A stretch of DNA of 64,000 nt from an uncultured Bacteroides sp. (lineage in GTDB: Bacteria > Bacteroidota > Bacteroidia > Bacteroidales > Bacteroidaceae). The stretch is from the NCBI GenBank assembly GCA_947173895.1, contig CAMWGU010000008.1, positions 1-64,000 on the forward strand, in the 5' to 3' direction. The notes below the pieces were generated by a model. It was not told the DNA's origin. It searched no databases and worked only from the letters and a program-made list of their open reading frames with translations. Every line of letters starts with the position of its first letter. Position 1 is the first letter of the stretch. Shown one piece after another: positions 28,166 to 35,061 of the stretch. The position numbers and the translations under genes are program-made.

Positions 28166-28666
28166 ATGAGTAATCTTAAAACTTACTTCAAGAAAAGTGT
28201 GTCCGTATGTAAGAAAAGCTCTGCCTATATAAGAGCTATACTCGTTCTTGCAAAGGCACTATATCATGCAATGGTGGGCAATGGAAATTATGAGGTATCA
28301 TTTACCAAGATAGGGCGCAAATGGTACTGTAATGTTCCGGGCTTTCCCAAAGAACTGTTTGAACATACGCTCATGGTTGGTGGTGCATCCAACTATTTTG
28401 AATATTACTCTCGTGGAGAAAATGAGATTGTGGCTACTATCAGAATTGCTAAAGAATGGGAAGATAAGTTTTATTGCGGAGTTAGATTATATAAGGTAAG
28501 TTCCACTTTAACGGGTGGTGCTTTCTATAAAGACCCAAGCGGAAATTTTGGTGAAGAACTTTGGCTTTGTCCCGTTACTCTATTCTTATTGGGCAAATAC
28601 CCGAAACTAATCTTTATCTATAAGATTAACAAAAACTACCTGCATTGTCCCATCTGTATTGAGTGA
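28166..28666 (+). CDS. unknown 166-residue element protein
   Basis: The family is not firmly recognised; a DUF6717-like assignment is possible but weak. The N-terminus is basic and helical (LKTYFKKSVSVCKKSSAYIRA). A strand-rich core follows (YEVSFTKIGRKWYCNVPGFPKELFEHTLMVGG...NEIVATIRIAKEWEDKFYCGV). No signal peptide or membrane helix. It has its own strong promoter. Confidence 0.7.
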   Translation: MSNLKTYFKKSVSVCKKSSAYIRAILVLAKALYHAMVGNGNYEVSFTKIGRKWYCNVPGFPKELFEHTLMVGGASNYFEYYSRGENEIVATIRIAKEWEDKFYCGVRLYKVSSTLTGGAFYKDPSGNFGEELWLCPVTLFLLGKYPKLIFIYKINKNYLHCPICIE

Positions 28667-28752
28667 TTGGGCAAATTTATCCTCACAGATACCGCTATAA
28701 TTGCAAATGAATCACTAATTTTGTGGTCTAATTAACTAAAAACACAATAGAT

Positions 28753-29019
28753 ATGGAAGGTATGTTCTCTTTAGGCAATGTTGGATTATGGAGAATGGCA
28801 AGCAATGGCTATATGTCTCTAACTGGAGAAGTGGGTGAATTATTCATTACCAAAATTTTAGGAACTATCATTCTTAAATTGAAATATAAAGATATTGTTT
28901 ACGCAGTTTCAAAAAACGCAAATGAAAGATATTTTAGAGTACCAACCTCGGAAGGTGGATATTTCTTCTACTTTGACAGCTTTAATGAATTAAAAGAGGC
29001 TATTGAAAAAGGCAAATAG
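28753..29019 (+). CDS. unknown 88-residue protein
   Basis: Not recognised. A beta-rich small soluble protein (GELFITKILGTIILKLKYKDIVYAV, then YFFYFDSFNELKEAIEKGK). A TAATTTTG -7 box lies at 28716-28723, and a strong terminator follows the stop, so it is probably its own transcription unit. Confidence 0.65.
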   Translation: MEGMFSLGNVGLWRMASNGYMSLTGEVGELFITKILGTIILKLKYKDIVYAVSKNANERYFRVPTSEGGYFFYFDSFNELKEAIEKGK

Positions 29020-29036
29020 CAGACTGATTATTAAAT

Positions 29037-29064
29037 AGTTCGCAGTATTTGCGGACTTTTTTTA
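29037..29064 (+). terminator. intrinsic terminator
   Basis: AGTTCGCA (29037-29044) pairs with TGCGGACT (29050-29057), then TTTTTTT. Confidence 0.88.
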
Positions 29065-29669
29065 TATCCATTATGAAGATTAGATACTTCTTTCATTCAT
29101 TACTTAGTTAGGCAACAAACCCATATACCTTATAATCTCTAATAGAACTACATCTTTCAATCCGCAGAAACTACGGGTACTTTTTTCGGGAAGAAATCTT
29201 CTTATAGTCCCCATTCAAAAAAAGTACCTGCTTATGCTATTACAAAGAAAAGAAGCTGAATACTTCTCTAATTACTTACTAAAGATATGCTTTAGAACAT
29301 TTAGAATTGCATTTATCAGCGTTTTATCTTTAGCTATTCAAAACTTTTCGCTAACTTTGCAACAATTCCAGTAGTCTTAATGCGTTAAGACACTGAAAGG
29401 ACATATTTAACGAAAAGGTGTTATTGAAATTATCTTTATTGGTAAATTCTCGCAAAATTTTCCTGTAGCAAAGATAATGGACGGTAGCACCACATCTTTG
29501 GTATGTATAGCCATTATTGGCTTTCTACATATCCTTTGGTGTGGGCTATTGTCTTTATCCGCTACGAGGCAATGCGAGAAGCCCACCAATGGATAAGGAT
29601 GATAAGTTCCCACACCTTATTTTTTTATTCGCTTCTTCGGGGAATTGGGAAGTACAATATTAGTGAGCA
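29065..29669. other. 605-bp region with promoter and structured RNA candidate
   Basis: No credible protein gene. It contains an inverted pair GGTACTTTTTT/AAAAAAGTACC (29176-29186, 29218-29228). A promoter follows at 29329-29359, then a run of paired segments up to about 29610. These include AGTCTTAA/TTAAGACT-like (29373-29393) and TGGTGTGGGCT/AGCCCACCA (29538-29547, 29580-29588). A small 68-codon minus-strand frame here has no family signature. Confidence 0.5.
29329..29359 (+). promoter_or_regulatory. promoter for possible non-coding RNA
   Basis: TTTA (29329-29332), 19 nt, TAACTTTG (29352-29359): one mismatch to consensus. The first credible start codon is 310 bp downstream. Confidence 0.6.
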
Positions 29670-30140
29670 ATGAAGAAGATTATTTCAATTTTAGCTTTTA
29701 CAGTATTGCCAACAGTTGCTTATTCACAACTTCCATTAGTTGAATACAAACCCGTAATAGTTGGCAAAAGTAATAACAACAGTAGCAACGAACATAACCA
29801 AGGTAATAGTAATGAGTATTTCCCGAATGTGCCTTCATATTCTACTCCTAATCGTTCCACCACACAAAACTATCAGACAATAGGAGCATATTTTTTTGAT
29901 ACAAGTTCACAGAATTTTAAAAGAACGAAAATTAAAATCAATTTCGGGGAATCCTATTCGGGAGAAACTGAAATCTATGTTAGGGCAGTATTAGACCGTT
30001 CTTTATATAGAGAAAGTTGGAGAGACTGTAACAACAGAGCCGTTAGGGTCAATGCTTTGTTAGACAAGGAAATTATAGTGAATAATTTTGAATGGAAAGT
30101 AGAGCATACGGCTTTGGGTACTATTTACTTTAATTACTAA
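29670..30140 (+). CDS. secreted protein, envelope cluster gene 1
   Basis: A 156-residue protein with a signal peptide (MKKIISILAFTVLPTVAYSQ). An Asn/Ser-rich low-complexity linker follows (about residues 33-65), then a compact beta-rich end (KIKINFGESYSGETEIYVRAVL...WKVEHTALGTIYF). Function not recognised. It is the first of nine closely spaced plus-strand genes, all with a signal peptide, lipobox or membrane helices. Confidence 0.75.
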   Translation: MKKIISILAFTVLPTVAYSQLPLVEYKPVIVGKSNNNSSNEHNQGNSNEYFPNVPSYSTPNRSTTQNYQTIGAYFFDTSSQNFKRTKIKINFGESYSGETEIYVRAVLDRSLYRESWRDCNNRAVRVNALLDKEIIVNNFEWKVEHTALGTIYFNY

Positions 30141-30151
30141 TTGTTGAGATT

Positions 30152-30658
30152 ATGAGAACTTTTATTCTGATTTTGTTTTCTCTATGCTTTGTCACCATAT
30201 ATGGGACAAATACAGAAAGTAATGATGTTGCATTATCCATAAACCAAAATTTTCAAGGCAGTTTTTCCTATAAATATGGTGAACGGAGAATAGACAAAGA
30301 ACTGTATATACATAATTTAGGGAATAATGTTCAATCTTATATCGCAAGTAAAAATTGGAATGAATATAAATGTGAGGAATTTAGAAATGCGTATGGGAAA
30401 TATATGGATGCACTGAAAAAAGACAGACTATCCGCAGATGATTTTGGAACAATATATGATTCTAAAGGAGAGTTAGGAAATGCTGACAATGATGATTATT
30501 GGTATGACAACAAAGGAAATAGGATAAGTGGTGCGGAGTACAGAGCTTTAAGTGTACGCAAACAAAAGAAGTATCGGGCTTTTTATGCCAATAAAGAAGT
30601 TGCCACATATTTCAATGAGATTGCTAAGGCTATAGTAAACAGAAGATATTCAGATTAA
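30152..30658 (+). CDS. secreted protein, envelope cluster gene 2
   Basis: A 168-residue protein with a signal peptide (MRTFILILFSLCFVTIYG). The mature part is charged and aromatic, with CEEFRNAYGKYMDALKKDRLS and DDYWYDNKGNRISGAEYRALSVRKQKKY. No recognised domain. The gap to gene 1 is 11 bp, to gene 3 is 18 bp. Confidence 0.72.
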   Translation: MRTFILILFSLCFVTIYGTNTESNDVALSINQNFQGSFSYKYGERRIDKELYIHNLGNNVQSYIASKNWNEYKCEEFRNAYGKYMDALKKDRLSADDFGTIYDSKGELGNADNDDYWYDNKGNRISGAEYRALSVRKQKKYRAFYANKEVATYFNEIAKAIVNRRYSD

Positions 30659-30676
30659 CAATCGAACTATACGGTT

Positions 30677-31069
30677 ATGAAAAAATATTTATTAGGACTT
30701 CTACTGTTTTTCGTTTCATGTGGAATAGGTAAAACCTATCTATATGAATTAGACTTTACGGAAGATAAAGACAGAAAATCGGGAAATATATTCAATGTGT
30801 TCGTACATGACAAAAAAGGTAACGCTTTCGATGGAACAGCATGGTCAAGCGATGGAAAAACTCTATCCATAGAAGTAAACAATGGCATTCTTGTTTGCTT
30901 AAAGATGTATTATGAAAATGGGGAAATGGCTACATATAGCACATTACAACAACGTACCTATTATGATAAAGATGGGAATGTGATAAGCGAAACAGATTTT
31001 AGAGCAGGAATAGATTCTGAAACTTTGTCACGCATGAGGATGGCTTCAATGGAGTTAGAGAAAAGATAG
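30677..31069 (+). CDS. lipoprotein, envelope cluster gene 3
   Basis: A 130-residue protein with lipobox FVSC (Cys15). The mature part is short and strand-rich; the repeat-like pieces LYELDFTEDKDRKSGN and YYDKDGNVISETDFRAG recall MORN/RHS-like turns but are too few to call. No recognised family. Confidence 0.7.
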   Translation: MKKYLLGLLLFFVSCGIGKTYLYELDFTEDKDRKSGNIFNVFVHDKKGNAFDGTAWSSDGKTLSIEVNNGILVCLKMYYENGEMATYSTLQQRTYYDKDGNVISETDFRAGIDSETLSRMRMASMELEKR

Positions 31070-31128
31070 CTTAGATAACAGCCCAATATGATTCAAACCT
31101 CAATAATATATAATTAAAGTAGCTAAGT

Positions 31129-31422
31129 ATGAAGCAGTTAAATAAATGCGTGTTGTTTTTTATCGTGCTATTCCTCAATACTACTTATCTATTTGCAGAC
31201 ATTGGTAATCGTGGTAGATGGGATAACGGTGGAACTTCTAATTTTGGAATGTCCTTATGGGTACTTTTGGGTATTATCGCAGGAGGATTCTTTGCATGTA
31301 TTTTTATTAAAAACGGCTTGGAGAATGGATTCAAAGACAAGGAACTGAATAAAACTGGATGTATGTCAATAATTGCTACTATTGTTGGATTATTGGTTTT
31401 AGTATCTATGTGTTCACATTAA
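31129..31422 (+). CDS. small membrane protein, envelope cluster gene 4
   Basis: A 97-residue protein with a signal peptide (ending near LFADIG). A Gly-rich stretch (GNRGRWDNGGTSNFG) comes next, then two membrane helices (WVLLGIIAGGFFACIFI and SIIATIVGLLVLVSM). No recognised family. Confidence 0.7.
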   Translation: MKQLNKCVLFFIVLFLNTTYLFADIGNRGRWDNGGTSNFGMSLWVLLGIIAGGFFACIFIKNGLENGFKDKELNKTGCMSIIATIVGLLVLVSMCSH

Positions 31423-31434
31423 ATAGAAGTATGT

Positions 31435-31779
31435 ATGAAATTCAAATTCTTAGCATTCATATTAATCGCATTCAGTATCAATCTATATGCTGATGAATAC
31501 AAGTTTGATTATGCAGTTATTGACAATGAGAAAGTGACGACTGTAAGTGCTTCAAATATTACAGCCCATCTTATTAGTGAATCTAAAGCTACTGTAACTT
31601 ATAAAAATGAGACCGTTACTCTAATATCTAAAGATGGTTACGAATACAAAGGCTTTGGTGAAAGTGGAGTGGTAATCGTTTCTAATAGAGTGAATGGTGT
31701 ATTAAGTAGAATTACCATAGGAGGAACTTTTAGAGGACAAACCGTTATACTTGTTTATAAGCGGATTAATAGCAAATAA
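31435..31779 (+). CDS. secreted protein, envelope cluster gene 5
   Basis: A 114-residue protein with a signal peptide (MKFKFLAFILIAFSINLYADE) and a small all-beta mature part (VTTVSASNITAHLISESKATVTYKNETVTL, GESGVVIVSNRVNGV, GQTVILVYKR). No recognised family. Twelve bases after gene 4. Confidence 0.72.
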   Translation: MKFKFLAFILIAFSINLYADEYKFDYAVIDNEKVTTVSASNITAHLISESKATVTYKNETVTLISKDGYEYKGFGESGVVIVSNRVNGVLSRITIGGTFRGQTVILVYKRINSK

Positions 31780-31792
31780 CATCTTGATAATT

Positions 31793-32170
31793 ATGGATAT
31801 TCTCAAATATATTGTATGTCTGATTATTGCAGCTATCATTTATTTTATAGTCGGGCTTATTGCTTGGAATATTGTATGTTCATGGGTTGATATGTCATCT
31901 TGTACATTAGTGGAAATTAGTAATTATAGAATATACACATACTCTGGAATAGCTTGTATTTCCGCGATTATAGCTGAAATAAGAGTAGGAATAAAAAATG
32001 GGCGTGATATGGACGGGGCATGTACAATTCTATTTGTCACTGGATTTCTTGCACTTATGGCTAATCATTGGGAAAGCATGTGGGATAGTGTCGCTGTTAT
32101 CCTAACTATTTTATACAATATTATAAATATTGTAATAATGGCATATTGCTTTTATAAGAGTAATGAATGA
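31793..32170 (+). CDS. polytopic membrane protein, envelope cluster gene 6
   Basis: A 125-residue protein from ATG 31793 (MDILKYIVCLII). An upstream in-frame TTG would overlap gene 5. About four membrane helices: residues 5-30, 46-66, 76-96 and 98-120. No recognised family. Its small size and polytopic form next to secreted partners recall immunity or exclusion proteins, but that is only a guess from context. Confidence 0.65.
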   Translation: MDILKYIVCLIIAAIIYFIVGLIAWNIVCSWVDMSSCTLVEISNYRIYTYSGIACISAIIAEIRVGIKNGRDMDGACTILFVTGFLALMANHWESMWDSVAVILTILYNIINIVIMAYCFYKSNE

Positions 32171-32193
32171 TATTTCCATTTACATAAACTACC

Positions 32194-33054
32194 ATGAAAA
32201 ATACTGTTATCCTTTTAATTAGCATAGCTACATTTATAGCCTGCACCAAACAAAAAGCGGAACAAGTTTCTACCATAGACAGCACTTTACAAGTAAGTGT
32301 TGATTCTATCCTGCAAAACAAGCTATCCGAACTTAATGCTACGGTAGGGCAAGTTATTATAATGGAAGTACGGACGGGAGAAATTAAAGTTTCTGTTGGT
32401 TCTGATTCTATTCTGCAAGAATCGGGATTAGTGCGTATCGCTTCACTTTTGGCAGTATTGGAAACAAAGGCAGTCAAACTATCCGATTCGATAGATGTTG
32501 CAGATGGTGTCTTAGCTATTGGTAAAGATACATTGTGCGACCATAATTGGCATAGGGGTGGATATGGAAAAATCACAGTGGAACAAGGCTTTGGAGTAGC
32601 ATCCAATATCGCCAATTACAAAATAGTAAAAAAAGTATTTGAGAATGAACAAGCCTTTTCGGAAGCACTTGCAAAGTATGGTTATCAAGTGAAAGACACA
32701 AGTCTTGTTTATAATCCTTTGGGATATGGCATTCTCACCACTCCATTACAGAACTTGACTTTCTTTAATTACATAGCTAAAAGTAAGACTGCCATAAAAG
32801 AAGCATTGGAATACTCTGTTTCTAATGGATTAGCTAAACCTGCCCAATCAGATAAAGTTAAAGTAGCTGGAGCAACGGGAACAATTCAACTTCCGAACGG
32901 TGAATATGCGGTAGAATTTTGCGGTTACTTCCCTGCCGATAATCCGAAATACAGTGTTATCGTTACCATTAATAAGACAGAATTACCTGCAAGCGGTGGA
33001 CTGATGGCAGGTGATGTTTTTAGGCAGATTGTTGATATTATGAATGAAAGATAA
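32194..33054 (+). CDS. lipoprotein with inactive FtsI-type transpeptidase domain
   Basis: A 286-residue lipoprotein (lipobox FIAC, Cys17). The sequence follows the penicillin-binding transpeptidase fold of FtsI/PBP2 from start to end. GQVIIMEVRTGEIKV, LLAVLETKAVKLSD, LGYGILTTPLQNL, VAGATGTIQ and FCGYFPADNPKYSVIV all match. The active residues are gone: at SxxK it has L79-V-R-I82, at SxN A136-S-N, at KTG A227-T-G. It therefore cannot acylate peptides or beta-lactams in the usual way. It may bind peptidoglycan stems or divisome proteins as a decoy. Its stop shares one base with the next start. Confidence 0.85.
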   Translation: MKNTVILLISIATFIACTKQKAEQVSTIDSTLQVSVDSILQNKLSELNATVGQVIIMEVRTGEIKVSVGSDSILQESGLVRIASLLAVLETKAVKLSDSIDVADGVLAIGKDTLCDHNWHRGGYGKITVEQGFGVASNIANYKIVKKVFENEQAFSEALAKYGYQVKDTSLVYNPLGYGILTTPLQNLTFFNYIAKSKTAIKEALEYSVSNGLAKPAQSDKVKVAGATGTIQLPNGEYAVEFCGYFPADNPKYSVIVTINKTELPASGGLMAGDVFRQIVDIMNER

Positions 33055-33689
33055 TGAGAAGATTGCTATTTATCATTATTGGGCTACTTAGTTTAGCGGC
33101 TTGCAAAACAGACAAGACATCTGTTCCGCAAGAATTTGAGTGCTTTAATCAGCCACATATATACATAAAATACAAACAGCCTATAAACGGATATACAGTA
33201 AAGGTTATGTGGTTGCAATATGGTGAGGTAGGTAATGCTCTATTCTGTTTAGAGAAACAAGGAGTACAATACTACTACTTTGCGGAGAAATGGACTGATA
33301 AGATTCTGTATGATAAGGGTAACACATATCCGCACAACACAGTTATAGAGTTGGATTATACGGCTAAATTAAAGAGCGAAGAATACCTTTCGGATGATTC
33401 TCCTTTCTTCTTTTCTGATGTTGATTTTGACGGAGAAGAGGAGTTCATTATCAACCGCTATAAAAGTGGTTCAAGGGATTCCAATGCTTATGATGTGTAC
33501 GACGTCAGCCCATACGGTTACTTTATACAGAAAACAGAAGTACCATTTACAGAGTTGGAAAACGGACAATGTAAGTTTGATTCAGAGAACAAGACTATTA
33601 CTGTTTTTGGCTCTAATGGATGGAACAACGCTATTAGGCATATCTACCAACTAAAAGACAGAAAATTTGAATTAGTACAATCAGAATAA
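33054..33689 (+). CDS. lipoprotein, envelope cluster gene 8
   Basis: A 211-residue lipoprotein (lipobox LAAC, Cys17) of beta-strand character. A FSDVDFDGEEEFIINRY segment resembles the calcium-binding D-x-D-x-D-G loop of FG-GAP/XAC2610-like proteins. Translationally coupled to the inactive transpeptidase-like gene (TAATG junction at 33052-33056), so the two are likely partners. Confidence 0.75.
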   Translation: MRRLLFIIIGLLSLAACKTDKTSVPQEFECFNQPHIYIKYKQPINGYTVKVMWLQYGEVGNALFCLEKQGVQYYYFAEKWTDKILYDKGNTYPHNTVIELDYTAKLKSEEYLSDDSPFFFSDVDFDGEEEFIINRYKSGSRDSNAYDVYDVSPYGYFIQKTEVPFTELENGQCKFDSENKTITVFGSNGWNNAIRHIYQLKDRKFELVQSE

Positions 33690-33709
33690 CTATTTCAAAA
33701 TCAAACGAA

Positions 33710-34129
33710 ATGAAAACATTTAGATTTATTGGAATGGCTTTATTAGCCATAGTAATGTGTGTGAACTTTGCTTCTTGCAGTAGTGATAATGATGAAGAAA
33801 GTAACGGTGGTAAATCAACACAAGAACTGTTACAAGGCGTATGGTATGATGCCTATACAGACGATTGTCCCTACTTTATTGTCGAGAAAGGCTATTGCTA
33901 CTTTGCCAACCAACCCTCAACAGTTTACTATGTTGAGAAGTACAAATACACTTTTGATTCTAAAAACAATACGCTGATGTGCTATGGATATGATGAAGAA
34001 AGTGATACCTACGATAATGAGCCGTGGTATATAAGAGTTAAATCTGTATCAGATACCAAACTTATTATAAAACTTTTGAACGATGACAATCAAACCGTTG
34101 ATGATACAAGAGATTGTGTAAAACAATAG
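33710..34129 (+). CDS. lipoprotein, envelope cluster gene 9
   Basis: A 139-residue lipoprotein (lipobox FASC, Cys23). The acidic SSDNDEE after the cysteine fits the Bacteroidetes surface-export signal. The remainder (LLQGVWYDAYTDDCPYFIVEKGYCYF...YKYTFDSKNNTLMCYGY) is lipocalin-like in pattern. Last gene of the cluster, followed by a strong terminator. Confidence 0.75.
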   Translation: MKTFRFIGMALLAIVMCVNFASCSSDNDEESNGGKSTQELLQGVWYDAYTDDCPYFIVEKGYCYFANQPSTVYYVEKYKYTFDSKNNTLMCYGYDEESDTYDNEPWYIRVKSVSDTKLIIKLLNDDNQTVDDTRDCVKQ

Positions 34130-34149
34130 CAGACCACTACTTGACAGAC

Positions 34150-34208
34150 AAAAAGCCAACCTACCCATTTGAAGTATATACTTCAAACAACGGATAAGTT
34201 GGCTTTTT
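34150..34208. terminator. bidirectional terminator with nested palindrome
   Basis: AAAAAGCCAAC (34150-34160) pairs with GTTGGCTTTTT (34198-34208). Inside is a perfect 20-bp palindrome built from TTTGAAGTAT and ATACTTCAAA (34168-34187). The result is a cross-shaped fold if both form. Confidence 0.88.
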
Positions 34209-34497
34209 CAGTTCTGAACAAACATCTTATTAACTACAAAACTATGTGTTTCACAAGCATATTTATAGATGCAGAGAACACAAAACAATAAGAGTAGATT
34301 TTTCAGCAGGTAGATTTTTAAGAAGATATAGCTTTATATACCTACTACTGATTTTTATACCGATACTATATTATGCAATGTCAATACAATATATGAATAC
34401 TTTTTCAGTAGGGAGAAAGCTACTTTATACTATTATATACTATATCAGTAGATAGATAAAAAACTGATAGTCAAAAGCAAAACTATAAGAAAGAATC

Positions 34498-34529
34498 ATT
34501 GGATAACAGCACAATATTGACTAACTTTG
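34498..34529 (+). promoter_or_regulatory. promoter reading toward the second tRNA copy
   Basis: ATTG (34498-34501), 20 nt, TAACTTTG (34522-34529). The -7 box is perfect, the -33 box has one mismatch. There is no protein gene downstream; the transcript would run through the arm sites into the tRNA-like sequence. Confidence 0.6.
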
Positions 34530-34588
34530 TGGTGCAGTTCAATGCTGCAAAGAGATTATTAATTTATTGTTGAATTTATCTTGTTTAC

Positions 34589-34609
34589 GTGTAAACCAAC
34601 ATGTAAACC
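34589..34609 (+). promoter_or_regulatory. paired arm-type integrase sites, right
   Basis: GTGTAAACC (34589-34597) and ATGTAAACC (34601-34609), 12 bp apart, the same spacing and orientation as at the left end. A third, inverted half (TTTAC at 34584-34588) makes TTTACGTGTAAA palindromic. Confidence 0.75.
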
Positions 34610-34643
34610 GCAACTTGAAAGGACTTCTTCTAAGAAGATATAA

Positions 34644-34738
34644 GCGGCAGTAGCTCAGTTGGTCACTTTTAATCCGCAGGATTAAAAGGCATCAGCTTCC
34701 CAAGCTGAGGGTCGCGGGTTCGAGTCCCGTTTGCCGCT
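34644..34738 (+). tRNA. tRNA-Gly(CCC)-like copy with hairpin in the D-loop (attR)
   Basis: The full-length tRNA-Gly sequence is repeated here (acceptor, anticodon and T arms identical to 19266-19338). In the D-loop, three bases (AGA) are replaced by 25. These hold a perfect 10-bp stem, CTTTTAATCC (34666-34675) with GGATTAAAAG (34679-34688) and loop GCA. The 3' half of the D-stem is lost (GAGC becomes AGGC). Length is 95 instead of 73. It may be a dead att copy, a processed odd tRNA, or a structured RNA. A promoter lies 115 bp upstream and a terminator just downstream. Confidence 0.85.
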
Positions 34739-34739
34739 C
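34689..34739 (+). repeat. att core direct repeat, right copy
   Basis: Fifty-one bases identical to 19289-19339. They begin right after the inserted hairpin and end one base past the tRNA 3' end, marking the right boundary. Confidence 0.85.
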
Positions 34740-34744
34740 GACTG

Positions 34745-34783
34745 AAAAAGAAGGAGTTACGATAGACAGTAATTCCTCTTTTT
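34745..34783 (+). terminator. chromosomal terminator of tRNA-Gly
   Basis: AAAAAGAAGGAGTTAC pairs with GTAATTCCTCTTTTT around an 8-nt loop. Presumably the original terminator of the tRNA before insertion. Confidence 0.8.
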
Positions 34784-35036
34784 GTTTATGTATATCGTAC
34801 AACATTACGTTATTAGGGGTTATTTAGGGTTATTCCCTTGTCTTTGTATGCAAATTATATGCAAATACTCAGTTCTCATACTTTTTCTGTGAATTGGATA
34901 GATGTTGGAAGTGTGACCAGAAGTTAAGCTTAAAGGCGGAGGTTGAAATGCAATAGTCACTACCTGACAGGTAAGTGTAATGTGGAGGGAGTTGGTAAAC
35001 GAGATGATGTATTGCTTGTTATCCGTTCGGGCTAAT

Positions 35037-35061
35037 GGGGGAGACGAACCCGCCTCTCCCC
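35037..35061 (-). terminator. hairpin after cobC
   Basis: GGGGGAGA (35037-35044) pairs with TCTCCCC (35055-35061), directly after the cobC stop on the minus strand. It lacks a T run, so termination may need Rho. Confidence 0.6.

Larger units (their letters stand above)
34130..34643. other. right-end non-coding region of the element
   Basis: Contains the cluster terminator (34150-34208), a promoter (34498-34529), paired arm-type sites (34589-34609) and a 6-bp palindrome CTTCTT/AAGAAG (34624-34637) just before the second tRNA copy. A 69-codon frame from GTG 34246 has no support beyond being open. Confidence 0.6.
19266..34738. mobile_element. tRNA-Gly integrated element, about 15.4 kb
   Basis: Bounded by tRNA-Gly(CCC) on the left and a second, hairpin-bearing tRNA-Gly copy on the right, with a 51-bp identical core. 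Right after the left tRNA come arm-type repeats and a tyrosine integrase. All of its credible genes are on the plus strand and are visibly more AT-rich than the flanking B12 genes. Content in order is integrase, AbiH-like, unknown, three replication/helicase-block genes, DUF3871-like, four small genes, and nine envelope-directed genes. No relaxase, coupling protein, T4SS, capsid or terminase is visible. It is therefore neither a complete conjugative element nor a prophage. It could be an island or satellite mobilised by a helper. Confidence 0.88.

Noticed and set aside
29407..29613. A 68-codon minus-strand frame
   Set aside because: It overlaps the paired segments of the candidate RNA, shows no family signature, and every other gene of the element is on the plus strand.
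34246..34455. A 69-codon frame from GTG near the element's right end
   Set aside because: The ATG two bases upstream is in another frame, the sequence is low-complexity AT-rich, and a strong terminator just upstream would cut off its transcription.
34905..34945. CAGAAGTTAAGC resembles the core of 5S rRNA
   Set aside because: Only about a dozen bases match; the flanks do not form 5S helices and no other rRNA is near.
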